Shown: positions 46,946 to 58,614 of the stretch, piece after piece
How the letters are laid out: every line of letters begins with the position of its first letter
How positions within the stretch are numbered: the stretch's first letter is position 1
Source of the DNA: Sepiola atlantica
Taxonomy: Eukaryota; Mollusca; Cephalopoda; Sepiida; Sepiolidae
Length of the DNA: 64,000 nt
Direction: 5' to 3'
NCBI GenBank assembly: GCA_963556195.1
Contig: OY744533.1
Coordinates: 52,447,808-52,511,807 of the forward strand
Program-made: the position numbers and the translations under genes
Notes under the pieces: generated by a model
Seen by the model: only the letters and a program-made list of their open reading frames with translations
The model's database searches: none
Told to the model about the DNA's origin: nothing

Positions 46946-47180
46946 ATGAATATAATAAAACGAATGAAATTAAAATTAAATAAGGACTTATATACATCTG
47001 TTGATGTAGTTATTTTAATGTTAATCATTGGGTTTAGACAATAAAGAAACATCCACCCTGCATGTTTAAAGTATTAATTAACGGCTCATTTAACATTGGA
47101 AATATTAATGTTTTATTAGTTTTATATCAATTACTAAATATTTAACTTTTGTTTCGTTTTTGTTTATTTAATACTGAAAG

Positions 47181-47715
47181 ATAATGTAGCCCAATGAACA
47201 TCCTCGTGATCGCACTACGATAAAAGCAACAAAAGACAAGTTGTTGGTGTAACACGGTTGTCCTTTGTGTGTGTTACCGTTGTCGTATCTAAGGACCCCC
47301 AACACTTTCTGATGATCTTCATCCAGTAGTGCCAGCCCCAATTAAAATCTTCTTTGTCTGACGCCGAATCTTTGACTCTTGGACACTCTTAAACTATCTC
47401 GTCGAACCGAACTATGACTGACCTCTTGTCCGCTCCGTCTTTTCAATATATCTTCCTTCGACCCGAAAATCTTACATGTTCGGTCTTTTTCTAAGTAACT
47501 TTCAGCTGGTCACCGATACTGACTACATTCGTCTTTCTACGCATCTTATCACTATCCGACCATGCAGAAAATGACCACCAACAGTCAGGACGCCATCTTG
47601 TCAATGAAGTTCAATAGATTCGCCGCCCTCCCTATCGCCCGTCAACTTATCTCGCTTCCTCATCATTTCCCGGCGGTCCTGGCCGCGTAGGGAGGTCAGC
47701 CTATAGCATTTGAAT
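47181..47715. mobile_element. Unclassified ~525-bp insertion with possible 5-bp duplication
   Basis: It interrupts intron text that is continuous in sister introns (actgaaagataa then cgtaaac). It is GC-richer than its surroundings and begins gtagcccaatgaacatcctc. ATAAT occurs at both borders (47181 and about 47713). No ORF and no clear polyadenylation signal. It could be a solo LTR, but that is inference. Confidence 0.45.
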
Positions 47716-47946
47716 AATAATTATCGTAAACTTTTCATTAAATGTGATTTAATAAACACAAACTACGATTTTATACATAGCTAGTGGGAAATAGTGTTCA
47801 TACATTTGATAATTATATTAGTGCGTACAGTAATAACATTTATTTGATGAAGTTTGCACTTAACTATCGCTCTCCATAAGTCACCCATGCATCATATCTC
47901 AATGTTAAAGAACAAGTGTATAAGTTTGTAGTAGTCACGAATCTAC

Positions 47947-48060
47947 CTTTGTCACAAGTCTTTCCTGTATAACCTGGTTTACAATCACATTTAAATCCTC
48001 TCGGCACTACTCTGCACGTACCACCATTTTCACAAGGATTCGATGTAGATGAGCAATCAC
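47947..48060 (-). CDS. EGF-like exon 6
   Basis: A 114-bp phase 1-1 exon of the long subtype. It differs from its neighbours in the fifth-cysteine region ([12 protein letters not shown], where most long copies have CFC). Six cysteines and CENGGTC are intact. The donor is gtagat, a little off consensus compared with gtatag in sister exons. Confidence 0.88.
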
Positions 48061-48192
48061 CTGCAAAAACGAACACAACTGAATTAAAGCATGATCAACA
48101 TCATTTGAAACGAAATAAGAAACAAAGGACAACATATGTCTATCAATACTTTCATTACTATGCTCACTTCGCCATTTTGATTCACAAAACGA

Positions 48193-48193
48193 A

Positions 48194-48246
<53 letters not shown>
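48193..48246. repeat. (TA)n(TG)n microsatellite
   Basis: TA then TG tract in the intron upstream of EGF exon 6. Confidence 0.93.
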
Positions 48247-48248
<2 letters not shown>

Positions 48249-48299
48249 CAGGTACACGGGATTAGCGGAAACATATGAATCAAAGTTATAAATGCTTTG

Positions 48300-49430
48300 C
48301 TCATCCAATAATTTTCTTCCTTTCCATCCCTCCCTCCCCAAAAAACCAAAACGATGTACATGAATGTCTATATATCAGTTTTGTAAAAAGGCCGGAAGAA
48401 ACTGGATTTCGAAAGAGATCACAGCTGAAACATGTATGCACATATGTAGCCAATAATATTTGTATGAATAAATAAATTTATTATATATATATATATATAT
48501 ATATAAATGAATAAATGCGAAAGTTTTTTCATTTATTAATCCTATATCAACATAAATAAGGGATTACTGCTATTTAAATCAATTAATACAACGGTATTAA
48601 ATTCCTTCCTATCGCAGGAATATGTGACACAAGGTCAGAAAGTGGGAGAGAAGCAAGCCAGCGGCCTTAATAAATGTATTTAGGCCAATACATTCCTCAG
48701 GAACATTCATTTCTTTACCAAAATAAAGATTATATCCTTCGGAATGTATTGGACCTTAGGCTTAAAGCCCGTTGTAGAAGGAGGAATAGGTGGGGGTCGG
48801 GGTCTTTTTGACACATTTATTTTTACAAAAACAAACACAACACAAAACCTTTTATTTTTACAAGTTTTGACAAAAAGACAAAAAAAACTATTTTACCCTA
48901 AGCTAGACGCGCTCGTCAAAATACTGCAGTCACTCTATGACTTAACCCTACTTAAAATATCCCTAAAAGATTAATGCATGAAAACATTTAAAACGTGGGA
49001 GTCGGACAACAAATTAAAAACACCCAAAAAGGAAAAAAAATAAAGAACCAAATAAAATGATAAGGGGTGGTTAGTAAGGCCCCCCTACCCTCTTGATAAG
49101 TGTAGACCGCTCACTGTTTTCCGGCACAAAGCCGAGAACAAACAGGTCGTTCTCTAAATGGGAGTGAGAGCTAAGTGGGGTGTCCAAAAATAAATCGATC
49201 GGGATTGGGATCCGGGATTGGATGGCGTCTTCTAAGATAATAATTCCAAAGGGTTTCATCGGCTGGGTACAAAATTAATATGTGGAGTGGGCATCTTTGA
49301 GAGCTCTCTAGTGCCGGCAAACAGAAAATAGGGCCAGGACAACGTTCATTCCTACTAGATAACAGTCATTATGCTATTCAAAAAACTATCACTGGGCTGG
49401 GTTCCGTAGAACTCAGGACATTCTGTGCCA
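48300..49430. other. Intron sequence, nothing recognised
   Basis: It includes a (TA)n at 48481-48505 preceded by agctgaaacatgtatgcaca, which also occurs near 20985. GC-richer at 49100-49430, adjoining the Tx1 fragment, so part of it may be that element. Confidence 0.4.
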
Positions 49431-49433
49431 TGT

Positions 49434-49905
49434 CTAACAAGGGGACACAAATTCGAACCTGGCGTCTCGTCGGATGCACAAACTAGTATTATGCACCCAT
49501 CTCCTATTGAAGTTCATGCCATGTAATCGTTTCCAATCGCATCTGATTTTCACTTTAAGCAAATGCTTAAAGTAAACAACCAGATCACGATCCGAAACAA
49601 ATCGAACCCCATGAACCTCATCAAGATGCGTAACCCATGTCACTAGTCTCACTACGATTACTAGAAACACCATTCGTTTCTCCCAAGACCACGGTGGTGC
49701 TACGTTGTTAATGACGAATGCTACATTAAGAACCATCGGCTGCTCGGCGTCGATGCGAGCCGTTACCTTTCTGACATACTCCCAGAGACAACGAAGTTTG
49801 CTGCAAGTGAAGAAGGTGTGTTCAGCCGTTTCTTCCTACTTGTCCTCACAGCGCGGGTTTAAGGGCACGCCCCTTATACCATCCCTGCGTAACCAGCGCC
49901 CTTAA
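49434..49905 (-). pseudogene. Tx1-like LINE ORF2 C-terminus
   Basis: Minus strand, with one or two shifts: a Cys/His-type remnant near 49850 (ETAEHTFF in a shifted frame), then MVLNVAFVINNVAPPWSWEK, DEVHGVRFVSDRDLVVYFKH and KIRCDWKRL with RRWVHNTSLC before a stop. This is the tail of Tx1/L1-clade ORF2. It is on the opposite strand to the copy at 51850, so a separate insertion. Confidence 0.65.
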
Positions 49906-50360
49906 AGAAGGGACACTCTAGCCTATACAAACATACAATAGAGAGGATCGATCTAAGGACACGCATTGGAATGGCTAATTTGCATATCTATTTTTTCAAC
50001 GGTTCATAAATAATCAATATTTTATGTTATTCAATTCTAATTATATTGTACTATTTTATCTACATATGTACACAAATCTCGTCGATATTAACAGTAATTT
50101 ATTAAAATAATTTAATTGAAAAATTGATAACTTAAGAAAAATACACTGAAAACTATTTTTAACAATGCTGATCAGACTTCTTACGGATCTAGTATAAGCG
50201 AGAAAGAAAAAAGAAGGAAGAGAGTGGCTAGCTTGCTACTGACTGGCTGTCTCTCTCTGGCTGGCTATGTATTTTTCTCCGCTTTCCCCTCTCTAGTTTA
50301 CGACACTGTATTATATATTTTTACTGCTTTTCAAAATTGACGTATGATGTCGCTGTGATG
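49906..50360. other. Intron sequence, nothing recognised
   Basis: AT-rich intron between the Tx1 fragment and the U2 relic, with a CT-rich stretch near 50250. Confidence 0.4.
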
Positions 50361-50408
50361 CTGAGAACAGATCCTATACTTTGATCTTAGCCAAAAGGCA
50401 AAGGAAAG
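50361..50408 (-). pseudogene. U2 snRNA 5' fragment
   Basis: Minus strand: cctttgccttttggctaaga then tcaaagtataggatctgttc. This corresponds to the conserved 5' end of U2 (ttttggctaagatcaagtgt and agtatctgttct), including the branch-point region (guagua altered to guauag). Only about 45 bases are present, so a retroposed relic. Confidence 0.75.
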
Positions 50409-50759
50409 GGCAAGAATAATGATTTTATGACTAAGCATTTTTAAATAAATGAAAAACAAAACCGACTTATTTGATCTATTATTGCATCATCTTTGAATTC
50501 TTTAATACTGGAAAATAATTCTTATTGTAAACGTTTCGTAATAAGTTATCCATTAAACACAGACTAAGATTTTATACATAGATAGTTAAAAAAAAGTGTT
50601 TCTACATTCGACATTAAGATTAGTGCGTAAAGTAATACAATTGATCTGATGGGTTTTGCACTTGTCTCAAATATCGTCATCCATAGGTCACTCATGCTTC
50701 ATATCGCAATTTCAAAAAAAACATTCAAGTGTATAAGCTGAATGTAGTGATTTCTATAC

Positions 50760-50873
50760 CTTTGTCACAAGTCTTTCCTGTATAACCTGGTTTACAGAAA
50801 CATTTAAATCCTCTCGGCACTACTCTGCACGTTCCACCATTTTCACAAGGATTAGATGTGGATGAGCAGTCGC
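50760..50873 (-). CDS. EGF-like exon 5
   Basis: A 114-bp phase 1-1 exon of the long subtype with six cysteines. The protein is almost the same as the exons at 45.2, 42.9 and 53.7 kb ([34 protein letters not shown]). Flanking intron is also alike on both sides, so duplication was recent. Acceptor acag, donor gtatag. Confidence 0.9.
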
Positions 50874-51066
50874 CTGTAAAATCAAACACAATTGAATTAA
50901 TGCATTACCAACATCATTTAAAACACAAATTAAAACAAATAACAAATTATGATTAAGTTTTATTTAATCGGATACTAGCAAATGGATATGATTCAATCAT
51001 GTCTGTCTATACTTTTAACACTATTTTCTTTGTTTCTTACACAATTCTGATAATCTATTTTTCAGA

Positions 51067-51068
<2 letters not shown>

Positions 51069-51130
<62 letters not shown>
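51069..51130. repeat. (TA)n microsatellite
   Basis: 62 bp of TA. Confidence 0.95.
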
Positions 51131-51132
<2 letters not shown>

Positions 51133-51639
51133 GAATTGTTGACGATTCAAATCATTTTACAAATAATGTTCCAAATAAACACTATATACAAAGGTGTATT
51201 AGTTATTTACGGATGTTTCAATGCATAGTTTATTTAAGGTTATACAATGAGCCATGGTTAAAACGATTGGATTCTCTTTACAAGGATTATATGATCACTG
51301 AGGTGCAAAATAATACATACTTGATATGGAAGTATGATTAAACTCATTTAAAAGAAAAACTGAGACAATCGACAAACGAATTTTTATTGTTAATTAATTT
51401 AATAGAAGAAAATAAAATGTGCAAAGAGTATTAGTACGTTAAGTAGTAGTACCGTAGTAATCCAATTGATCTGATGTATTTCGAATGTGTCTTTAATATC
51501 GTAATTCATTTGTGGCCCGTTTGCGTTTAGGAAATACACTTGAACTAGCTTAGTACTGGAAGTTAAATACCTCTTTGCTGGAGATACGTTTCTTCCAGGA
51601 ATAAGATAGGAATACTCATTTGGCGGGCTCTGGTGGGGG

Positions 51640-53560
51640 CTGTTACCGTGACTAAGTGGTGGTTAACTTAAAAACTAAAATTAGATGCTTAGCTCTTCAA
51701 TATAGTCAGAGCCTCGTCTTAAATAAGGCTAGAGGAGAAAAGCGGTTAGAAAATAAGTTGTCCCGAGCGTTGTTTGGGGGTGGGTGGGGGTATGTGGCGG
51801 TGGTTCCTTAGCTATAACACAACTAGCGGTATGAGAGAAAATAGTCAGGGTTAGGTTTGAAATGGTGTCGAAAAAGGCCGTGAATGTTGACGTAAAAGAG
51901 CGTAGTACTGTGGTTTGTCGCAGATCGGATCATTACATTCAAGAAGTGACAAACATGAAAGGACATTTCCTTGTATCGACGCGGGATATCTTTGGGGGGT
52001 TCCGGAAGCATTTCGCAGATCGCTTTACCCAACTACACAGGCTCCATGTCCAGGGCGTTGACAGCTATCTGGTTGACTCGTCCCGCCTGCAGGAGGTGAG
52101 ACAGCTGGCTTTGATGGTCGGGTTACAGAGTGTGAGGTCTTGGCTGCGTTGAGGCAGGCTGGGTCTGACAAATCGCTGGGACATGATGGTTTGCCCTACG
52201 AATTGTACTTGAGGATGTCGCACATATTCGTTCCTCTTCTAACGGATGTGTTCAGGAATTGGTTTAGTGAGGGATCTATTCCTGCTCAAGTCACCAAGGA
52301 AGTGATCACATTACTGAAGACAAAAGAACGATCATGGAGAGGGTTTAGACGATTTTAGGTCTATTACTCTGCTAAACACAGAGTTTAAGATTTTGGCAAG
52401 AGTTCTTGCGAATCGTTTGCAGGTCGTTATTGGTGACTTGGTTGAACTCCATCAGAACTATGCCGTGAAGCAGAAATTGATTCGGAACAATTTGCGCTTG
52501 ATCCGTACGATCATAGAGGGATGAAAAGACGACACCGAAGCCGAGCTGATCAATTTAGTCCAAAGCTTTCGACAGGATCGACCATCGTTTCCTGGGATCT
52601 ATTCTAGGGGCCGCCGGTTTTAATCCGGACTTCCGTAAATGGATCTCCATTCTGTATCACCAGCCGACAGCAGTGGCGCAGGTAAACGTTATGCGGTCGG
52701 GATTGTTCATCGTTTCTTAGTCAATACATCAGTGTTTTCCGCTGTCGCCTTTACTTTATAGCATTGCGTTGCTTCCTGTACAAACTAGGGGGCATGGCGG
52801 CGAGACAAGCGTTACACGGTATCGCTGTACCCGTTCGTACGCGAGCCCAGGTCTCCGCGTATGTCGATGATGTCACCGTGTGCGTGGTACTAAGGCACTC
52901 AAACAGTACGAAGAAATCACAAGGACAGTAGTCAACATCAGCAAATTCAATGACTTAAGGTTGGCTTCCTGGTGCGGCGTGTCTTCGCTGCCGGGCCTTT
53001 TCAACTGGTCGGAGTCATTGACGTAGGGTTTGGACTAGGCCTCCACCTTGAAAAGAACTGGTTGGAAGTACAATCAAAGGTCGAAGCATCAGTGAGGATT
53101 TGGATTCGAAGGGGCCTCTCCTTAAAGGTAGAGCTGAGGCGTGCACGACTTACATCTTTCCTTTCATCCTATACTGATTGGCTGTACTACCCCTGCCTAC
53201 AAACCGCTTGGCGGCGCTTACGCGTCAGCTCTTTTCACTTTTGTGGTAGGGCAATAAGCCGCTAGTTCGTAGAAAGGTATGTATTCAACGTCCGAATTAA
53301 GGGGTGGGTAGGGGATGACCGACTTGGCATGTCATCGACATGTCGAGAGACTGTCATTCCTCAGTCGAACCTTAGTTGAAGACCTACGTAGACAAATGAG
53401 AAAATCGCAGTTCTTCAACGAATACCGAGCTGCGTTCAGATTACTGCCGGGGTCCAATGATCTTGCACAGTCTAGAAAGACGCTATATCGTGAGCTATTG
53501 GTGGGGATCGGTTCGGATCCGCTTGGGGAGCGGCTATGATGGTCGGAAAGGGAAATTCGC
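51640..53560 (+). pseudogene. Tx1-like LINE ORF2 relic
   Basis: Successive plus-strand frames give FLVSTRDIFGGFRKHFADRF; LAALRQAGSDKSLGHDGLPY and ELYLRMSHIFVPLLTDVFRN; a domain with ELKILARVLANRLQ; YVDDVTVCV at about 52860 (catalytic YxDD); GLGLHLEKNWLEVQ; WIRRGLSLK; and LYRELLVGIGSDPLGERL. The order fits Tx1-type reverse transcriptase of aquatic animals (GIDGLPYEFY, YADDITV, LGVWFGPGLQLEKNW). Several stops and shifts. It lies in the EGF 4 to 5 intron, antisense to the gene. Confidence 0.85.
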
Positions 53561-53729
53561 TTTTAATTTCGGTCAAGTGCCACATCTTATTTAACAGTAA
53601 CAATTTACTATACTCTGAACGTTTTTGTGAAATATTAAAGATAAATAAAATCCATAGTTCACGCATGCTTCATTTCATAATGTTAAAAAAATATTCAAGT
53701 GTATAAGTTTCATGTAGATATAAGTATAC

Positions 53730-53843
53730 CTTTGTCACAAGTCTTTCCTGTATAACCTGGTTTACAGAAACATTTGAATCCTCTCGGTACTACTCTGCAC
53801 GTTCCTCCATTTTCACAAGGATTAGATGTGGATGAGCAATCAC
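53730..53843 (-). CDS. EGF-like exon 4
   Basis: A 114-bp phase 1-1 exon of the long subtype ([29 protein letters not shown]). All six cysteines are present. The acceptor is aaag rather than the usual acag/gcag of the other copies but remains AG, with a weaker pyrimidine tract. Inclusion may therefore be less efficient, which is inference. A degraded Tx1-like LINE occupies the intron that follows it. Confidence 0.88.
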
Positions 53844-53985
53844 CTTTGAAATAAGATACAGCCGAATTAAAGCATGATCAACATCAATTAAAACACAAAT
53901 TTAGACAAAAGAGAAAAGTTGTCTATCGATACTTTTATTTCTATTTTCTTTTTTCCTTACATAATTCCGAAAATCTATTTTCCAG

Positions 53986-53987
53986 AC

Positions 53988-54040
<53 letters not shown>

Positions 54041-54057
54041 ATCTCTCTCATATATAT
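53986..54057. repeat. (ATCT)n microsatellite
   Basis: About 12 tandem atct units then tctctc. Confidence 0.95.
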
Positions 54058-54240
54058 ACAACCTCCTGAAGACGGTCGCGAGAAAAATGGCCCAAGACAC
54101 AACATTAGGCGCCATGATCCATCAATTGATACCAGAAACCCGACAAATCACTCGCCGAGTCGAGAAACTGACCAGAAAGATCATAAAGAGGGAGAACTCC
54201 GTGGTCTTCAATGACACATGTCTAATAAACGATTTGCTGC

Positions 54241-54241
<1 letters not shown>

Positions 54242-54298
<57 letters not shown>
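54242..54298. repeat. (TA)n microsatellite
   Basis: Left TA flank of the second MITE; the right flank is 54511-54553. Confidence 0.93.
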
Positions 54299-54302
<4 letters not shown>

Positions 54303-54504
54303 GGTGAGACAAAAGTAGGTGGGCAGTAAAACACATTTATTTAGAGATCACTTATACGTACAATAACATGTAATAAAACAATTATGTTAATGAAAATTAC
54401 ATGTTATTTATCAACGTAAGTGTTTAAACTGTTTTCCTTCTTGATTTATACAGCTTTGAAGTATGCCTCTTACGCTTTAACAAACAGTTTCGCACTTTTG
54501 GCTC

Positions 54505-54510
<6 letters not shown>
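54299..54510. mobile_element. Mariner-like MITE in a TA tract (second copy type)
   Basis: Left end CAGGGTGAGACAAAAGTAGG, complement of right end TAGGGTGAGCCAAAAGTGCG; about 212 bp, with TA on both sides. The ends resemble those of the 32350 MITE (GGGTGRGC-AAAA), but the interior differs, so it is a different family with related terminal repeats. Confidence 0.8.
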
Positions 54511-54555
<45 letters not shown>

Positions 54556-55014
54556 TTCTTTTTCTCTCTCTCGATATATATAAAGATGAGTATTTTTAAA
54601 ATAAACCTATTAAAATGATTTTCATTATAAAAAAACATCTAAATCTGGTCCATAATATTAACGATTTGTTCTCATTACAAATTATTCCATGTTTAAGTTA
54701 CATATAGATATACACCATATTTCTATATAACATACATTTTGCAGTCGAGTTGCATTTGGCGTTGGTCACTGGTGACTCATTATATAACCTTAAAAATCTG
54801 TCGTTCAGCATTGAAAAATATCAATCTTTATTTAGCTTATTATTTATAAGATGTTTATAAGTATTGGTTTTCTGTTGGATGTTGGCCTATTTAATAGTCA
54901 AAGATAACGTTTATTGTAAACGCTTAGTTATAGGTGATTAATCGAACAAAACAACGGTTTCCCACATAGCCAGTAGAAAACTGTGTGTGTTAAGGGAGTT
55001 TGGCCGTAATTTAA

Positions 55015-55440
55015 ACTTGTTAAGACTCACATTGAACATCTATCGTATGATTCTCATATAATTTCACTTCATATAACGCATGTCCTCAACAATCACTGAC
55101 CACGTTCCACTTCCATACATCATCACAGTGTATACACATGCCTTATAGGCTCTTCTCGTCTTATTACCTTAGAGCAAGATTGAATATGCAGAGTATAGGG
55201 AGATGTATGCAGAATAGAATACTTCGATTTTATTGCCACATTAAAAGAATAGTTATGATATCTCTGTTGTGGGTCAGTTAGCAGGAGTAGACCATATAAA
55301 AATGGAGAAAAAGTGATAAAGATGTCATTGAGAGAAAGGGGAATGAATAAAGACCTGGCCTGGGAAATTGTGTTACAAAAACCGCCCATAATATGCTACC
55401 ATGTAAAACGAACGTTAAATCAAATATGGTGATAAATAAA
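55015..55440. repeat. Cephalopod-type LINE tail, third intron copy
   Basis: It carries cacttccatacatcatcaca, ggtcagttagcagg and aacgaacgttaaatcaaata followed by tggtgat, in the same order as the copies at 44.0 and 46.6 kb, but is more diverged. Confidence 0.6.
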
Positions 55441-55979
55441 TCAATATAAAACGATAAATAAAATTAAAATTATACAAGAAGTTTCATTATAATGAGTTAA
55501 TTAAATGAATGCAAATAAGATCCATATTTTACTTTTAATTAAGATTCCTTGTTTTAGTCACAGACAGATATACACATATCTACTTATGATATATCTTTTA
55601 CAGTTGGGGAAGTTTGTAATTTACGCTATGTTTATAAAAAGTACAATAATATAATACAGATCTGGTGATATAGTTATTTCAATGATTAATAATGTTTATA
55701 AAGTTTATTATGCATGAAAAACTGATTACATTTTTTTTCTGTTTTGGGTAATTTAAGACTTATTGCAAACTTTTTATTTCAAGTATTATTTTGAACAAAA
55801 CCACTGATTTTACACAAAGTTAAATGATAATCTGCGTTCATGCATTTCCCAAGAGTATTAGTGCGAAATGTAATAACATTGATCTGATTTGTTTCGAATT
55901 TGTCTCAAGTGATAAAACTGGTGATACCAGATCAGGCTGCCCTGTGGCTCCCTGAGACGAAATTCACCTACATTGACGT

Positions 55980-56006
55980 TTTTTTTTTTTTTTTTTTTTT
56001 TTTTTG
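55980..56006. repeat. Poly-T tract
   Basis: About 26 T residues. In minus sense a poly-A, possibly the 3' end of a retroposed segment at 55910-56100. Confidence 0.8.
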
Positions 56007-56090
56007 TAAAACTTAATTATGTTCTACAAAACCAAAAACAAAAACAACAGCCCCTCTCCCTTTCTCCCTCCCCTTTTTTATTTTATTTTT

Positions 56091-56440
56091 AGAACTTGAA
56101 GCATAAATCTTTTACTATAATGACCAGATTCGGCATTAAATAACCCAAAAAGGGTTGATATGCCGTAAAACAAAACTACCAAACCAAAAACGATGATTAA
56201 ACATTTGAAGATATAAAGAACTTGAAGCATAAAAACTTTTACTATAATGACCAGATTCGGCATTAAATAACCCAAAAAGGGTTGATATGCCGTAAAACAA
56301 AACTACCAAACCAAAAACCCTGATTAAACATTTGAAGATATAAAGAACTTGAAGCATAAAAACTTTTACTATAATGACCAGATTCGGCATTAAATAACCC
56401 AAAAAGGGTTGATATGCCGTAAAACAAAACTACCAAACCT
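56091..56440. repeat. 126-bp tandem repeat, ~2.8 units
   Basis: Units start agaacttgaagcataaa at 56091, 56217 and 56344 and contain gaccagattcggcattaaat. Nearly identical copies, so a recent expansion just downstream of EGF exon 3. Confidence 0.95.
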
Positions 56441-56546
56441 CAAGTGATAAAAGTGTCTTCATTGTCATTCATAGGTCAATCTTGCCTCATATCTCAATGT
56501 TATTTCAACTTTAATGTATATGCGTTAAAAATAATCATTACTGTAC

Positions 56547-56660
56547 CTTTGTCACAAGTCTTTCCTGTATAACCTGGTTTACAGAAACATTTAAATCCTT
56601 TCGGCACTACTATGCACGTTCCTCCATTGTCACAAGGATTAGATGTGGATGTGCAATCAC
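56547..56660 (-). CDS. EGF-like exon 3
   Basis: A 114-bp phase 1-1 exon of 38 codons. It belongs to the long subtype, with two extra residues in loop 1 (DCTSTSNPC), and has CDNGGTC in loop 2 and [11 protein letters not shown] in the middle. Six cysteines are conserved. The CDNGGTC segment still fits the O-fucose consensus, while the longer first loop no longer fits CxSxPC. A 126-bp tandem repeat lies just downstream in the intron (lower coordinates). Confidence 0.88.
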
Positions 56661-56864
56661 CTGTAAAAACAAACACAATTGAATTAAAGCATGATCACCA
56701 CCAGTTAAAACACAACTTGAGACAAAGAACACAATATTATTTACTTCTAATAAATTTAATGCTAACAGATGAATATTACTCAATCATACCTATCTATACT
56801 TCCACTATGATTTTCTTTTCTACTCGCACAAATCTGAAAATCTAATTTTCAGACAATGCATATA

Positions 56865-56884
56865 TGTAAATATATTATATATAT

Positions 56885-56953
<69 letters not shown>
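56865..56953. repeat. (CA)n(TA)n microsatellite
   Basis: CA then about 70 bp TA. It is the 3' side of the minus-strand hammerhead element at 57.1 kb. Confidence 0.93.
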
Positions 56954-56955
<2 letters not shown>

Positions 56956-57086
56956 AATAAATTTTTCGTGGTACAAAATTTAATAACGGCGAGGAATACG
57001 GACGTTTGGGACATTTTTAGGAGGGTAGAATGAGATTAAACAAATATAAAAACGAGAGAAAACGATTAAAAAGAAATTAATTAATG

Positions 57087-57121
57087 TACTGAACCGGTTT
57101 TCGTCCACACTCATCAGAGTA
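57087..57121 (-). ncRNA. Hammerhead ribozyme motif, compact
   Basis: Minus strand: stem I UACU/AGUA, core CUGAUGA, stem II GU/AC closed by loop GUGG, GAAA, palindromic stem III AACCGGUU, cleavage triplet UUC. All core residues are present. Stem II is only 2 bp, so activity may be weak. About 130 bp of AT-rich text separates it from the (TA)n at 56865-56953. Its 5' side does not look tRNA-like, so it belongs to a different element from the 23.4-kb SINE. Confidence 0.65.
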
Positions 57122-57789
57122 AAACGTGGAAGTGCTTAAATACGACTAAAACCTAAAACAATTGTAATGAAAACTAGTGACCAGTTTAGGAGAAAAAATA
57201 AAATGGGGAGGAGAGTCATAAGTTGATCACATTAAGTCCTAAAAGCCATTCCTTTTGTTTACAAAGGGAGGGTTTGATTGACCTGATATATATGGCTTCC
57301 AGGACTTTGAGGTGGAATAGAGAATGCGATCTACTTATGACAGAAAACCAGTCACTAGTGTACGTCGACGCACATTCGGCGCTATTTATGATATATATAT
57401 ATATATATTCTAGACGATACAAATCACTATACAAATCATATTTTAAATAAAAAAGTATATAAAGTTGTTTACAGCTGTTTCACGACAGTGTTTTGTAAGT
57501 CATATAATAAACCATATTTTTAAAAAACATGTATCTTCTTCAAAAGAATCAGATGTTCAATCACCAGCAAACCAAACAACAGTATAATCACCATAATTTA
57601 AAACAGAAATTGAGACAATCGACGAACGAACTTTTCCTAGTAATTAATTTAATACCAGTAAACAAAATGTGCAATAAGTACGTAAATAAATACTCTTGAT
57701 CTTGTCTCAGCCATAGTTATGCAATATTTCTATTGGCTCATATATTAATGTTAAAAAACATACAAGTGCATGCGTAGTCATTACCATAC

Positions 57790-57897
57790 CTTTATTACAA
57801 GTCTTTCCTGTATAACCTGGTTTACAGAAACATTTAAATCCTCTAGGTAATTTACTGCACGTTCCTCCATTTTCACATGGATTAGATGTGCAATCAC
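57790..57897 (-). CDS. EGF-like exon 2
   Basis: A 108-bp phase 1-1 exon with six cysteines. The first loop DCTSNPC matches the O-glucosylation consensus CxSxPC, and CENGGTC matches the O-fucose consensus. The end reads GKTCNK, where most copies have GKTCDK. Splice sites are a cag acceptor and a gtatgg donor. The short length without the extra Ser-Thr pair groups it with the copies at 43.7 and 46.2 kb. Confidence 0.88.
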
Positions 57898-58487
57898 CTG
57901 TAAAATACAAACAGAACTATATATGTATATAATTATTTAATAGACGCCTAAATGAATACATTTAAATGAAAACATTGAAATAAACGTATGAAAAAAGGCT
58001 TTCATAATTAATTTAATAACAATAGCTGATCCATATCTTAACGTATTGTTCCTCTTACAAATCATTTCATGTTTAAGTTACCGATGGATATACACTATAT
58101 CTCTATATAGCATACATTTTGCAGTTGAGGACATTTGTTATTGTCATATGTTCATTCAAGTGTATAACTTAAAAGTAGTCATTATATATTGATTAATTAT
58201 AATGTATTATTTGATTTTGGCTTATTTAATACTGAAAGGCAATACTTGTAAACGTTTTAAAATGATTCATTAAACAAACACATCAATTTTACACATAGCT
58301 AAGCGATTATGTGTGTTCATACATTTTCTTAATCGTATTAATGCGTAAAATAATACTTTCGATCTGATGGGTATCAAACTTGTCTCAGATAATACAATTG
58401 TCTGCATCGTAACGTATTTGTAACTCTTGTCACATATGTTAATTTCAAAGAAACATTTGAGGTTATCAGTTCAATTATTCATTAATA

Positions 58488-58600
58488 TATCTTTGTCGCA
58501 AGTCTTCTTTATATAACCTGGTCTACAATCACATCTAAATATTTTTCGATTCCCTGCACTTTCCTCTATTTTTTCAAGGAATTATTTCTGGCATCAAGAT
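58488..58600 (-). pseudogene. Decayed EGF pseudoexon
   Basis: The minus strand aligns by eye with the intact EGF exons over nearly the full length (CCTTGAAAAAATAGAGG to GACTTGCGACAAAG). It has a stop near the start, small indels that break the frame and a donor changed from GT to AT. Flanking intron also matches other copies. It is a recently inactivated duplicate, better preserved than the one at 59.6 kb. Confidence 0.75.
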
Positions 58601-58614
58601 TCCTTATAAGTTTG

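Noticed and set aside
50361..50408. Functional U2 snRNA gene
   Set aside because: Only the first ~45 bases are present with changes in the branch-point recognition region.
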